A stretch of 64,000 bases of DNA from Micavibrio sp. (GCA_028283745.1 JAPWJZ010000002.1:186001-250000); one strand, 5' to 3'; shown: positions 47,104 to 56,561, counted from the stretch's first letter. The notes: generated by a model not told the origin, from the letters alone. A program made the numbers and translations.

Positions 47104-48297
47104 ATGAAAAAGATCCTCCTCGCAGGTTCCGCACTCGTTGGCGTTGCAGCTCTCGCAACCCCCGCTCATGCTGACCTCAAACTCGACCTCGGCGGCTACT
47201 TCCGCGGTTACGCAGTTTACTCCGACAACGACGATGTCGCAGCGTCTGATGACCAGCAGCTCGAATTCCGCCGCGACACCGAAGTTCACTTCACCGGCGA
47301 AACCACGACTGACTCGGGCCTGACCGTTGGCGTGCACTCCGAACTGAAACTCGGCGGCTCCAGCGCCTTTGGCCAGAACCAAGGTAACCGCAGCGCTTAC
47401 ACCAACTTCACCACCAACTCCTCCACCGACGAAGCTTATGCTTACTTCTCCGGCGGCTGGGGCCGCGTCAACTTCGGTTCCGAAGACGGCGCTGCGTACC
47501 TCCTGCAGGTTGCTGCTCCTTCGGCTGACTCGAACATCGACGGTCTCCGCGTTTACGTCCAGTCCTGGGACCAAGCTGCATGGCTCGGCAACGCCAACCC
47601 TGGCAACGCTGGTTTCACCCAGACGATCCTCGGCTACGACAACGCAGACTTCAAAAACGCTGACCGCCTGACCTACCTGACCCCGAAATGGAACGGTTTC
47701 CAAGCTGGTCTGTCGTATGCTCCGAACGCAACGCAAGATGACATCTTCAGCGCAACGAACTCCCCCGCTCAGAACAACAACGTTCTGTTTGACGACATCT
47801 GGGAAGCTTCGGCACGTTGGGACGGCGAATTCCAAGGCTTCGGCATCAGCGCAGGCGCTGGTTACTCGATGGCTAACGCTGAAAACTCTGCTGGCGGCGG
47901 TACCGCCATCGGTACCGATGACCTGAAAACCTGGGATGCAGGCCTGAACGTTTCCTACCAAGACTTCAGCCTCGGCGTGGCTTACAAAACCACCAACACC
48001 GGCGTTGATACCGACGGCGACCTCGACACTTGGGTTGTTGGCGCGGCTTGGGACAACGGTCCCTACCACGTTGGCGCTTCGTGGGCAGACTTCAACAGCG
48101 ATACCAACACCTTCGGTATCGGCTCGCCCCTCGCTGGCGGTGTTGACCTCGATCGTTACACGGTCGGTGGCGGCTACACCTACGGCCCCGGCATGACCTT
48201 CCGCGGCTCGGTTGCTTACCTGAACGTTGACAGCAATGCTGGCAACGCTGCAAGCGACCAATACCAAGTCGCAATCGGTACGGACATCAACTTCTAA
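47104..48297 (+). CDS. Outer-membrane porin (second of a tandem pair)
   Basis: A 397-residue porin with the same signal peptide and strand pattern as its neighbour. The two proteins are near identical over most of their length, including a stretch of over 200 bases with no difference (about 46160-46381 against 47601-47822). They differ in surface-loop segments: NDEVNGSDDQQV against NDDVAASDDQQL, AEQAVGGGTAVGSDD against AENSAGGGTAIGTDD, and FRGDNNTLALG against FNSDTNTFGIG. Own leader with AGGAAAC and its own terminator. Confidence 0.92.
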   Translation: MKKILLAGSALVGVAALATPAHADLKLDLGGYFRGYAVYSDNDDVAASDDQQLEFRRDTEVHFTGETTTDSGLTVGVHSELKLGGSSAFGQNQGNRSAYTNFTTNSSTDEAYAYFSGGWGRVNFGSEDGAAYLLQVAAPSADSNIDGLRVYVQSWDQAAWLGNANPGNAGFTQTILGYDNADFKNADRLTYLTPKWNGFQAGLSYAPNATQDDIFSATNSPAQNNNVLFDDIWEASARWDGEFQGFGISAGAGYSMANAENSAGGGTAIGTDDLKTWDAGLNVSYQDFSLGVAYKTTNTGVDTDGDLDTWVVGAAWDNGPYHVGASWADFNSDTNTFGIGSPLAGGVDLDRYTVGGGYTYGPGMTFRGSVAYLNVDSNAGNAASDQYQVAIGTDINF

Positions 48298-48320
48298 TTG
48301 TCCTGCTGATACAAAGAATA

Positions 48321-48355
48321 AAAAAGGGGCATCCGCAAGGGTGCCCCTTTTTTTA
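48321..48355 (+). terminator. Rho-independent terminator after porin 2
   Basis: AAAAAGGGGCA pairs with TGCCCCTTTTT around a short loop, with a long T-run. Confidence 0.9.
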
Positions 48356-48428
48356 TTTGAGGAATTTTAACGCCTGTACTCTCTGGTTACGGCTTCATTT
48401 TAACCTGTAAAATGCCTATAACAGTTTC

Positions 48429-50342
48429 ATGAAAAAGAACACGGGCGCACCCGCCAAAGCAGAAGTGTTGTATCGTCAGGCCATCGCGGCGCTTAGCGCC
48501 GGCCGCCTGCCGGAAGGTATCCAGATTCTTACAGCAGCGCTGAAGGAAGACCCTTCTTCCGGCGACATTCACAATGACCTTGCCACAGCCTATTGGCAGG
48601 CAGGGCAGGTCGACGCTGCGGATGCGCATTTCACCACGGCTGTACGCCTCTCTCCCAAAAATGCGAAAGTTCTTGGCCGCTACGGTGCTTTCCTGCTGCA
48701 GCTTGACCGGCTTGATGACGCCGAAAAATTTCTGAAGCGCGCAGAAAAAATCGCCCCGGAGAACGGCGAGGTTGTTGGCAATATCGGCCTGCTGCTGTAC
48801 CGCCGCCGCGACTATGCCCGCGCCGAACAGTTTTTGCGCCATGCCGTCAAACTGAACCCCTCGGCCAGCATGCTGCATACCACGCTTGGCAATGTGCTGC
48901 GTGATACGGATAGGCCGAAAGAAGCACGAAAGCATTACGGCGAATCTGTCCGGTTAAACCCGCAAAATGCCGATGGCTGGCGGGGAGTGGGGCAGACGTT
49001 CTTCAGCCTGCACCAGGACGCAGAGGCGATTAGCGCCTTTCGCAAGGCGCTGCACCTGCGGCCCAAGGTTGAAAAGACATGGCACTATCTTTTAAGCGCG
49101 CTGGAGCGAAACAACCAGCTGGAAGAGTACGCTGCCGCATTGGCGGAAGCCGAGCGCCATTTCCCCGGTACGCCTGTTATTGCCCTTGCCAAGGCAAAGA
49201 TGTTCCGGCGCCAAAAGAAATATCCTGAAGCGATCGCCTGCCTTGAAACCCTGCTGGCCGGCGTGCGCAACCTTGACGAAGATTGCAAAGTCAACTTTGT
49301 GTACTACACAGATTTCTGGTTCGAGCTTGCAATGCTTTACGACCGTGTTGATAACCCTGAAAAAGCTTTCGCATGCTACCTGCGCGGCAAAGAAACGCTG
49401 CAGCTGACAGCGGATTTCAAAAGCACAAACAGCACCACCGTTGCGCATGAAGTTGCAAATTATATCGAGAAACTGAAGGCAACACCGCACGTGCCGCCGA
49501 CGGCAGAGCTGCCGGTCGATGAAGAAGCATCGCGCCTCGTCTTCCTTGTTGGCTTTCCGCGTTCGGGCACGACACTGCTCGACCAGATCCTTTCCAGCCA
49601 CCCGATGGTGACCGTCGCCGAAGAGAAACAGGCTGTCGGCGATATGGGGCACAGGTTGCTGTTGCGGCATGGCGCAGTAACGCCGGAAACGGAGCATATG
49701 GCGGTTTCTGCCGCGCTCGAGCCCATCAGTGAAGAAGAATTGCAGGAGTTGCGCCAGGTATTCTTTAGCGTGCATGGGCATGCTGCAATGAAGGGCAGGG
49801 GGAGCGTCTTCGTTGACAAGCTGCCGCTTAACCTTATGCAGGCACTTCTCATTCAGCGTGTTTTTCCAGAAGCGAAGTTCATTCTGGCACTCCGCCATCC
49901 ATGCGATTCTGTTTTTAGCTGCTTCATGCAGAATTTTGAAATGAATACTGCCATGGTGCGTTTCATGGATATTAACGAGGGCGCCAAGTTTTACGCTGAA
50001 GCCTTCACCATATGGGACCTTATCCGCAGTAAAATCAAAATCGACGCACATGCAACGTACTACGAAGATGTCGTCAGCGATTTCAAGCCGACGGTTACGG
50101 CGCTGCTGGAATTCCTGAAACTGGAATGGACGGATGCCGTGCTGGACTATGATGAAACAGCGCGCAAAAAAGGCCGCATCAATACCCCCAGCTATCATCA
50201 GGTGACGGAAAAAATTTATACCCGCGCTTCCGGCCGCTGGCTGCGCTACAAAAAGCAGCTGCATACAATTCTGCCCGTTTTGCGCCCCTATGCCGAAAAG
50301 CACGGTTATGACGGTGCTGAATTTGATGAAGCTGATGCATAA
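48429..50342 (+). CDS. TPR-repeat sulfotransferase family protein
   Basis: A 637-residue protein in two parts. The first 300 or so residues are tandem tetratricopeptide repeats (ALSAGRLPEGIQILTAAL, DLATAYWQAGQVDAADAHF, and so on), a protein-binding helical scaffold. The second part is a P-loop sulfotransferase domain with the PAPS-binding motif GFPRSGTTLLDQIL near residue 375. Known relatives transfer sulfate from PAPS to sugars or proteins; the acceptor is unknown here. No signal peptide. It sits after the porins with no obvious ribosome site. Confidence 0.85.
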   Translation: MKKNTGAPAKAEVLYRQAIAALSAGRLPEGIQILTAALKEDPSSGDIHNDLATAYWQAGQVDAADAHFTTAVRLSPKNAKVLGRYGAFLLQLDRLDDAEKFLKRAEKIAPENGEVVGNIGLLLYRRRDYARAEQFLRHAVKLNPSASMLHTTLGNVLRDTDRPKEARKHYGESVRLNPQNADGWRGVGQTFFSLHQDAEAISAFRKALHLRPKVEKTWHYLLSALERNNQLEEYAAALAEAERHFPGTPVIALAKAKMFRRQKKYPEAIACLETLLAGVRNLDEDCKVNFVYYTDFWFELAMLYDRVDNPEKAFACYLRGKETLQLTADFKSTNSTTVAHEVANYIEKLKATPHVPPTAELPVDEEASRLVFLVGFPRSGTTLLDQILSSHPMVTVAEEKQAVGDMGHRLLLRHGAVTPETEHMAVSAALEPISEEELQELRQVFFSVHGHAAMKGRGSVFVDKLPLNLMQALLIQRVFPEAKFILALRHPCDSVFSCFMQNFEMNTAMVRFMDINEGAKFYAEAFTIWDLIRSKIKIDAHATYYEDVVSDFKPTVTALLEFLKLEWTDAVLDYDETARKKGRINTPSYHQVTEKIYTRASGRWLRYKKQLHTILPVLRPYAEKHGYDGAEFDEADA

Positions 50343-50425
50343 GCTGCAGCAGGGGCTTATATTCCCCCGCCATAACAACAGCTTATGTAAACATTACGTT
50401 ACCGCTTGCTTTCAACCGTTGCCGT

Positions 50426-50452
50426 GCTTAAATCTTAAGCACGAATTTAAGC
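50426..50452. promoter_or_regulatory. Inverted repeat over the thiolase promoter
   Basis: GCTTAAAT (50426-50433) pairs with ATTTAAGC (50445-50452) across 11 bases. It overlaps a promoter TTGCTT (50406-50411)-N17-TAAATC, so it may be an operator. Confidence 0.4.
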
Positions 50453-50504
50453 AGCAATAGCCCAAGTTATAGCGGGCTTGTTTTTAAAAGCAGGAGAATG
50501 ACCA

Positions 50505-51698
50505 ATGACCCAGCACAATGACCCGATCGTCATCGTCGGCATGGCACGTACGCCGATGGGCGCCTTTCAGGGCGAGCTTAGCAATTTCAGCGCTTCCGAC
50601 CTTGGCAAGGTTGCCATTGAAGAAGCGGTGAAACGCGCCAAAGTTGCGGCGGCGGATGTTGATGATGTCATCATGGGCTGCGTGCTGCAGGCAGGGCAGG
50701 GCCAGGCGCCCGCCCGCCAGGCTTCCATTAAAGCCGGTCTGCCGGAAGGCACTACGGCAACCACGCTGAACAAAATGTGCGGCTCCGGCATGAAGGCCGT
50801 GATGATGGCACATGACAACCTGCTGGCGGGTTCCGCCAGCGTCATGGTCGCGGGCGGCATGGAAAGCATGACCAATGCTCCCTACCTGCTGGACAAAGCC
50901 CGCGGCGGCCTGCGCATGGGCCACGGCAAGGTGATTGACCACATGTTCTTCGACGGCCTTGAAGATGCCTACGACAAAGGCCAGCTGATGGGCGTTTTTG
51001 CGGATGATACCGCGCGCAAATGCCAGATCACCCGCGAAGACCAGGATAACTTCGCGCTCGCCTCGCTGTCCCGCTCGACCGAAGCCACCAAATCCGGCGC
51101 GTTCAAGGCGGAAATCGCCCCCATCACCATCAAGGCCAAAACCGGCGATGTGGTGATTTCGGAAGATGAAGGCCCCAAAAAGGGCAAGCCCGAGAAAATT
51201 CCGACGCTGAAGCCCGCCTTCGGCGCAGACGGCACCGTGACCGCTGCAACATCCTCCGGCATTTCGGACGGCGCAGCCGCGCTTGTCATGATGAAAAAAT
51301 CCGAAGCGGAAAAACGCGGCCTGAAAGTTCTGGCGGAAATTAAAGCCCATGCCAGCCATGCGCAGAAACCGTCCGAATTCACGCTGGCACCTATCGGCGC
51401 CACCAAAAAAGTGCTGGAAAAAGCCGGCTGGACCGCAAAAGACGTTGATCTCTATGAAATCAACGAAGCTTTCGCCGTGGTCACGCTTGCCGCCATGAAA
51501 GAACTGGGCCTGCCGCATGATAAAGTGAACGTGAACGGCGGCGCCTGCGCCCTTGGCCACCCCATCGGCGCATCGGGCGCGCGCATTATTGTGACGCTGC
51601 TGCATGCGATGGAAAAACGCGGCCTGAAACGCGGCATTGCGTCCCTCTGCATCGGCGGCGGCGAAGGCACCGCCATCGCGCTGGAAAGGGCAGCTTAA
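50505..51698 (+). CDS. Acetyl-CoA acetyltransferase (thiolase)
   Basis: A 397-residue type II thiolase, making acetoacetyl-CoA from two acetyl-CoA or the reverse. Nucleophilic Cys in LNKMCGSGMKAV (about residue 92), His in GHPIGASGAR (about 351), second Cys in LCIGGGEGTA (about 381). The length and the GMESMTNAPYLL segment resemble PhaA/AtoB. It has a GGAGAA ribosome site. A second thiolase is at 23800. Confidence 0.93.
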   Translation: MTQHNDPIVIVGMARTPMGAFQGELSNFSASDLGKVAIEEAVKRAKVAAADVDDVIMGCVLQAGQGQAPARQASIKAGLPEGTTATTLNKMCGSGMKAVMMAHDNLLAGSASVMVAGGMESMTNAPYLLDKARGGLRMGHGKVIDHMFFDGLEDAYDKGQLMGVFADDTARKCQITREDQDNFALASLSRSTEATKSGAFKAEIAPITIKAKTGDVVISEDEGPKKGKPEKIPTLKPAFGADGTVTAATSSGISDGAAALVMMKKSEAEKRGLKVLAEIKAHASHAQKPSEFTLAPIGATKKVLEKAGWTAKDVDLYEINEAFAVVTLAAMKELGLPHDKVNVNGGACALGHPIGASGARIIVTLLHAMEKRGLKRGIASLCIGGGEGTAIALERAA

Positions 51699-51704
51699 AC
51701 TCCC

Positions 51705-53711
51705 TTGCCGCCACCACGTAAAAAAAGATCTGGTACCGCACCGCCATCCAGAAGCCGCCGCACCGCAAGTGCCGGCGGCTTCCGGTCTTTTATGTCGCGT
51801 CCGTGGGTGCGGTTCTTTACCGTGCTGGGGCTTTTGGGTTTTTCCTGCGGCATCGTGCTGCTGGCCTGGTGTACCTACGACCTGCCGGATACCGATAAGG
51901 TAAAACCGCTGGAGCTGAAACCCAGCATCACCATTCTGGCCGACGACGGCACGCTCATTGCCCGTTACGGCGGCATGAAGGGCGATGTGGTGAACGTGAA
52001 AAAGCTGCCCCAATACGTGCCAGCCGCTGTCCTGGCCATTGAAGACCGGCGTTTCTACGACCATTTCGGCATCGACCCGCTGGGGCTTTTGCGCGCCATG
52101 TATACCAACGTAAGGGCACACCACTGGGTGCAGGGCGGCTCCACCATCACGCAGCAGCTGGCGAAAAACCTGTTTTTAACGCCGGATAAAACCCTGCGCC
52201 GCAAGGTGCAGGAAGCCGTGCTGGCGCTGGTCATTGAATACCGCTTTACCAAGGATGAAATTCTCAGCGCCTACCTCAACCGCGTTTATTTTGGCGCGGG
52301 CGCCTATGGGCTTGATGCCGCCGCGAAGACGTATTTTGATAAACGCGCCACCGACCTTTCCCTGTGGGAAGGGGCGGTGCTGGCAGGCCTGCTGAAGGCG
52401 CCGTCAAAATATTCACCCGCATCCAACCCGAAGCTGGCCGCGGCGCGCGCCAAAACCGTTATTCATGCCATGCAGGAAGCCGGCTACATCAGCCCCGATA
52501 TGGCGCGGCAGGAAATTGGCCGTGCCAAAATGCGCCTTGCCACATCAGCCTCCGGCGAGCTGAACAAATACTTCGGCGACTGGATCATCGACCAGATCGA
52601 CAGCTATGTGTCGAATACCGACCGTGACCTGATTGTGCATACCACCTTCAACCCGCAGCTGCAGCTGCTGGCGGAATCCCGCCAGAAGGCGTTCTTCGCG
52701 CAAGTAAAGCCGAACGAGAAAATATCCCAGCTGGGCATGGTCACCATGGGCCTTGATGGCGCCGTGCTGTCCATGATCGGCGGCACGGATTACGGCGGCA
52801 GCCAGTTCAACCGCGCAACGCAGGCCATGCGCCAGCCGGGCTCATCCTTCAAGCCTTTCGTTTATATGGCGGCGCTGGAAGCAGGCTATAAACCCGATGA
52901 CATGCTGGACGACAGCCCCATCACCACCGGCAAATACCGCCCGAAGAATTACGGCGATAAGTATTACGGCGCGGTTTCCATGACACAGGCGCTGGCCTTC
53001 TCCCTCAACACAGCCACCATCAAAATGCTGCAGGCGGTGGGCGTGGATAGGCTAATCGATGTCACGCAGCGCCTCGGCTTCTCTGAAAAGTTCAAGCCGG
53101 AGCTGGCAACCGGCCTTGGCGCTGGTGAAACCACGGTGCTTGAAATGACAAACGCCTATACCGAAATTGCCAATGGCGGCTATGCCATTTGGCCTTATGG
53201 CGTGACCCGCATTGAAGATGATAAAGGCCGCGTGGTCTACAGCCACGAACAGCCGCAGGCGATGCGTATTTTTAACCCGCGCGATGTAACGAACCTTGAC
53301 GGCATGATGGAGCAGGTGGTGGCGCAAGGCACCGGGCAGGCAGCGCAGCTGTCACGCGGCCATGTGGCGGGTAAAACCGGAACCTCGCAGGATTACCGCG
53401 ATGCATGGTTTGTGGGCTATACCAACCGCTTCGTGACCGGCATCTGGATGGGCAACGACGACAATACGCCGATGGAAAAAGTTTCCGGCGGCAAGTACCC
53501 CGCGCGCCTGTGGCACGACTACATGGAAGAAGCGATCAACGTGGATGTCAAGGCATACGCGCCCGAACTTGCCCGCGAACCGCAGGACAACGGCTTCATG
53601 AGCGTCCTCGACCGCTGGACGAACAGCAGCGATACCGATAAGCGCCCGAACCGCAGCGGCGGTTTCATGGGGCAGTTTAATGGTAGCGACGTCCCTGTTT
53701 ATAACCAGTAA
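51705..53711 (+). CDS. Class A penicillin-binding protein (PBP1A type)
   Basis: Bifunctional peptidoglycan synthase in the inner membrane. The 668-residue protein has a basic cytoplasmic tail (PPPRKKRSGTAPPSRSRR), one membrane helix near residues 36-57, a glycosyltransferase domain with the catalytic Glu113 in EDRRFYDH and GGSTITQQLAKN, and a transpeptidase with SSFKP near residue 380 and KTGTS near 559. A TTG at 51705, six bases after the thiolase stop, gives the longest sensible start; an ATG at 51792 would drop the basic tail. Confidence 0.93.
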   Translation: MPPPRKKRSGTAPPSRSRRTASAGGFRSFMSRPWVRFFTVLGLLGFSCGIVLLAWCTYDLPDTDKVKPLELKPSITILADDGTLIARYGGMKGDVVNVKKLPQYVPAAVLAIEDRRFYDHFGIDPLGLLRAMYTNVRAHHWVQGGSTITQQLAKNLFLTPDKTLRRKVQEAVLALVIEYRFTKDEILSAYLNRVYFGAGAYGLDAAAKTYFDKRATDLSLWEGAVLAGLLKAPSKYSPASNPKLAAARAKTVIHAMQEAGYISPDMARQEIGRAKMRLATSASGELNKYFGDWIIDQIDSYVSNTDRDLIVHTTFNPQLQLLAESRQKAFFAQVKPNEKISQLGMVTMGLDGAVLSMIGGTDYGGSQFNRATQAMRQPGSSFKPFVYMAALEAGYKPDDMLDDSPITTGKYRPKNYGDKYYGAVSMTQALAFSLNTATIKMLQAVGVDRLIDVTQRLGFSEKFKPELATGLGAGETTVLEMTNAYTEIANGGYAIWPYGVTRIEDDKGRVVYSHEQPQAMRIFNPRDVTNLDGMMEQVVAQGTGQAAQLSRGHVAGKTGTSQDYRDAWFVGYTNRFVTGIWMGNDDNTPMEKVSGGKYPARLWHDYMEEAINVDVKAYAPELAREPQDNGFMSVLDRWTNSSDTDKRPNRSGGFMGQFNGSDVPVYNQ

Positions 53712-54066
53712 CGTTCTGGCTCCAGAAGCTGATCAGCTCGCGCTGCTGCGGCGTCATGCCGCCAATGTTCCAGCGCGGGGACACGCGGGAACCTTCAATA
53801 TTCGCCACAAACTTTCCGGGGAATGATTCCTTGGCGGCGCGCAGGCCGCTTTCAACCAGGGCCCGCGCCACAACTTCGGGCGTATTGCCGGTCTTGGCGG
53901 CGGTTTTTTCAATCGCCGTATAAATCCTGAAATAAGAATCCGTTTCCCGCTGGCTTTGGAATTCGTGCATGAACTGCGTGTAGAAATGCCGTGTCAACGT
54001 ACCGGCAGAAGGCGGCAGGGAGGGGAGTAGGAAGCTTTGACGCGGTGCGCTCGCAATATTCTTCAT
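53677..54066 (-). CDS. Hypothetical protein
   Basis: A 129-residue basic, helical protein with no signal peptide or Cys. It overlaps the end of the PBP gene by 35 bases on the other strand. Core sequence HFYTQFMHEFQSQRETDSYFRI and TPEVVARALVESGLRAAKE look like helices. Not recognised; it is coded with a normal start at the ATG at 54066 but no clear ribosome site, so it is the less certain side of the overlap. Confidence 0.45.
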   Translation of the reverse strand: MKNIASAPRQSFLLPSLPPSAGTLTRHFYTQFMHEFQSQRETDSYFRIYTAIEKTAAKTGNTPEVVARALVESGLRAAKESFPGKFVANIEGSRVSPRWNIGGMTPQQRELISFWSQNVTGYKQGRRYH

Positions 54067-54162
54067 GTCAGCGTCTCCGTTACAGGTGGACGTTGGCGGC
54101 GTAATTCTTTAACCGCGCTGCAGGCCTATCTCCAGCATGGGGCAGAAGTTCCTAATAAGTGG

Positions 54163-54633
54163 TTAAGCTTCGGCTTCCAGCGCTGCAGTTTCCGCAGGGG
54201 GTGTTGCGGGCGGGATACTGTTTCGCGCCAGGGTATCGACGCGCTCATTTTCAACGTGGCCCGAATGGCCCTTTACCCAGACCCAGCTGAGCTGGTGTTT
54301 CGGCAGCAGCGCATCCATTTCCTGCCAGAGGTCGATGTTTTTAACGGGCTTCTTCTCGGCCGTCTTCCAGCCCTTGGCTTTCCAGCCGTTCAAGTATTGC
54401 TGCACGCCCTTCATGACATACTGGCTGTCAGTATGCACAGTCACGTGGCAATGGCCGCTAATGGCGCGCAGGCCTTCAATGACAGCCTGCATCTCCATGC
54501 GGTTATTTGTGGTCCAGCCGCTGCCGCCGGAAAGCTCTTTTTCATGCTTGCCGTAGCGCATCAGGCTGCCCCAGCCGCCAGGGCCGGGGTTGCCGCTGCA
54601 GGCACCGTCAGTGAATAGATCAACATGTTTCAT
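54163..54633 (-). CDS. rnhA: Ribonuclease HI
   Basis: Degrades RNA in RNA-DNA hybrids. The 156-residue protein begins VDLFTDGACSGNPGPGGWG and has the catalytic residues Asp9, Glu47 (RMEMQA), Asp69 (HTDSQYV) and Asp133 (ERVDTLA), with His126 in GHSGHVENE. A short Ala/Glu/Pro-rich tail is unusual but minor. It follows thrB. Confidence 0.96.
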   Translation of the reverse strand: MKHVDLFTDGACSGNPGPGGWGSLMRYGKHEKELSGGSGWTTNNRMEMQAVIEGLRAISGHCHVTVHTDSQYVMKGVQQYLNGWKAKGWKTAEKKPVKNIDLWQEMDALLPKHQLSWVWVKGHSGHVENERVDTLARNSIPPATPPAETAALEAEA

Positions 54634-54639
54634 GAAGGC

Positions 54640-55608
54640 TTACTGGCCTGTAAAACCGTAATCGACCAGTGATACAACCTTTTGGTGGTAGCGCAGAATT
54701 TTTACGTGTTCCAGCGGGTCTTTCGCGCGCACCAGTGCGCCTTCAACCGGGTTCAGCCAGTCGTAGAGGCGTGTGGCAATAATGCGCATGGCGGCGGCTC
54801 TGCCAAAGAAGGGCAGGGCCTTCAGCTCGTTCTTGCTCATGGGGCGAATTTTGTTGTACGTCTCGAGAAAGGCCTTGGCGCGCGCCATGTCAAGGTCGCC
54901 CTTCCAGTCAAAGCACCACGGGTTGAACGTTAACATCAGGTCATAGGCCAGCGTATCCCAGCAGGCGAAGTAGAAGTCGATGATGCCGGTCAGCTTTTCA
55001 TCGGTGAAGAAAACGTTGTCGGGGAAAAGGTCGGCGTGAATGGCGCCCTTCGGCAAAAACTTCGGCCAGTTGTGTTCAAGGTAATCCAGCTCCGTATCCA
55101 GCAGCTCGAACAGGCCGGGCTCCAGTTCATCGGCACGGCCCTGGCAGGCGTGGATCAGGCTTTTCCACGCGGGAAAGCCCATGGTGTTCTTACGCTTCAT
55201 TTTGAAGTCATGCCCGGCGCGGTGCATGATGGCCAATGTTTCGCCCGCCGCCTGGCAGTGATGCACGTAAATGTCGCGCGGCCATGCGCCTTCAAGGAAT
55301 TCAGAAATCAGCGCGGGCTTGCCATCCAGCGTAAAAATATTGCGGCCGTCGCGGTCTGACTTTACGGCGGCGGTGGGAATGCCCTTCAGCCGCAGGTGCT
55401 CCATGAAGCCGATATAAAACGGCAGCTCTTCCGGGTTGGCGCGTTTTTCAATGATGGTCAGGACATATTTGCCCTTGTCCGTCGTCAGGCGGTAGTTGGA
55501 ATTCTCCACGCCCTCTGCAATGCCCTCGAACGATTGCAGGCTGCCCAGATCAAACCGCGCCAGCGTTGATTTAAGGGTGTCTTCGGTGATTTGGGTGTAA
55601 ACGGCCAT
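54640..55608 (-). CDS. thrB: Homoserine kinase
   Basis: Phosphorylates homoserine in threonine synthesis. The 322-residue protein has the APH-like fold used by alphaproteobacterial ThrB: start AVYTQITEDTLKSTLARFDLG, GIAEGVENSNYRL and the catalytic loop GAIHADLFPDNVFF with IDFYFACWDTL after. I used the ATG at 55608, which matches the family start; the longer reading adds 29 residues. The order ispH-(unknown)-thrB-rnhA is the usual alphaproteobacterial one. Confidence 0.95.
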   Translation of the reverse strand: MAVYTQITEDTLKSTLARFDLGSLQSFEGIAEGVENSNYRLTTDKGKYVLTIIEKRANPEELPFYIGFMEHLRLKGIPTAAVKSDRDGRNIFTLDGKPALISEFLEGAWPRDIYVHHCQAAGETLAIMHRAGHDFKMKRKNTMGFPAWKSLIHACQGRADELEPGLFELLDTELDYLEHNWPKFLPKGAIHADLFPDNVFFTDEKLTGIIDFYFACWDTLAYDLMLTFNPWCFDWKGDLDMARAKAFLETYNKIRPMSKNELKALPFFGRAAAMRIIATRLYDWLNPVEGALVRAKDPLEHVKILRYHQKVVSLVDYGFTGQ

Positions 55609-55894
55609 TCTGGGAACAAAGAATAGCGCAAGCCGGGCAGGGACGTTAAGAATTTTCTTGGGAAAACTTGGGGGTCCTGCCGTTGAAACCAACAAACAGG
55701 CAGTTTTGGACGGAAAATGTGATGTAACAGATCAAAAACAGGTCAATTTTGTCGGTTATTAAGCACTCATGTCACAAAAAATTATGCATTCGTCTTTTAA
55801 GGGGTTTTTTGGGGGTGTTTCAGACGGCTTTGCCCCAGATGCGCGCCATTTTAAGCAAATTCACCGCATATAACCTTCTAAAACAGCCCAATTC

Positions 55895-55917
55895 AACGCC
55901 AGTTGGTCACTGGCGTT
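55895..55917. other. Hairpin in the thrB upstream gap
   Basis: AACGCCAGT pairs with ACTGGCGTT around TGGTC. It lies in the 336-base gap 55609-55944 before thrB, which has no gene. There is no proper T-run, so its role is unclear. Confidence 0.35.
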
Positions 55918-55944
55918 TAAATCGGCCGCTTAAAGGGTTATCGG

Positions 55945-56487
55945 TTACGGGCGGGGGCCGCGGTTTGCCTGCGGCTTGCGCGGCACAATGGCCGGCTGCT
56001 GCACGAAGGGGAAGTGCGCGCGCGCGCCTTCCGCAATGCCGGTCTGGCCATGGCCGCTGATTTTGCGGCGGGCGAGGTCCGACAAGGTTTTTTCCACCAC
56101 GTTGAACTGGCCATCTGCCGAGGTAAAGTCGGCTTCAATGCGCGGGTCGTACGGGTTGGTGGATTGAATTTGCACGGCAGGCACGCCCTTGATGCCGCCA
56201 ACTTTCACCGCCGACTTGCCGTTCAGCGCGGCAAGGTCGTTCATCAACTCGGCAATGGCGAGCTTTTTGGTATAGGGGTCGGGGTCAAAAACCTGGTCGC
56301 CGGCACGCAGCACGGCATCACGCACCTGGTCTGCCCATCTGGCAAAGCCGGGGGTCTGGTCGGGCGTCTTGCTGTCATCTGCCAGCGTAAAGGCCACAAG
56401 GTAGCCAAGCCCGTTCTCGATCGTTTCGCTGCCGACTTCAACAGTCAGGCAATAAGACTTCGTCATATCCAGTCCTTTCGTCGCCAT
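55945..56487 (-). CDS. Hypothetical protein
   Basis: A 180-residue soluble protein. The first half is mixed strand and helix (SYCLTVEVGSETIENGLGYLVAF, PGFARWADQVRDAVLRAG), and the last 40 residues are basic and Pro-rich. No recognised family. The ATG at 56487 has GAGGG upstream. It lies between ispH and thrB. Confidence 0.55.
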   Translation of the reverse strand: MATKGLDMTKSYCLTVEVGSETIENGLGYLVAFTLADDSKTPDQTPGFARWADQVRDAVLRAGDQVFDPDPYTKKLAIAELMNDLAALNGKSAVKVGGIKGVPAVQIQSTNPYDPRIEADFTSADGQFNVVEKTLSDLARRKISGHGQTGIAEGARAHFPFVQQPAIVPRKPQANRGPRP

Positions 56488-56524
56488 GTTGTTACCCTCT
56501 AAAACAATGCGCCAAAGTTTGAAA

Positions 56525-56561
56525 ATTTCTTATAACGAAGATGCGCTTCACTATAAGAAAT
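56525..56561 (-). promoter_or_regulatory. Inverted repeat over a promoter
   Basis: ATTTCTTATA (56525-56534) pairs perfectly with TATAAGAAAT (56552-56561), 17 bases apart. On the minus strand TTGATT-N16-TATAGT overlaps the repeat, giving a promoter for the gene at 56487 that could be repressed. Confidence 0.45.

Noticed and set aside
45542..48267. Long open frames of 476 and 394 codons antisense to the two porins
   Set aside because: They mirror the strong codon bias of the porin genes and give Val/Ala-rich, repetitive protein without motifs; the plus-strand porins are certain.
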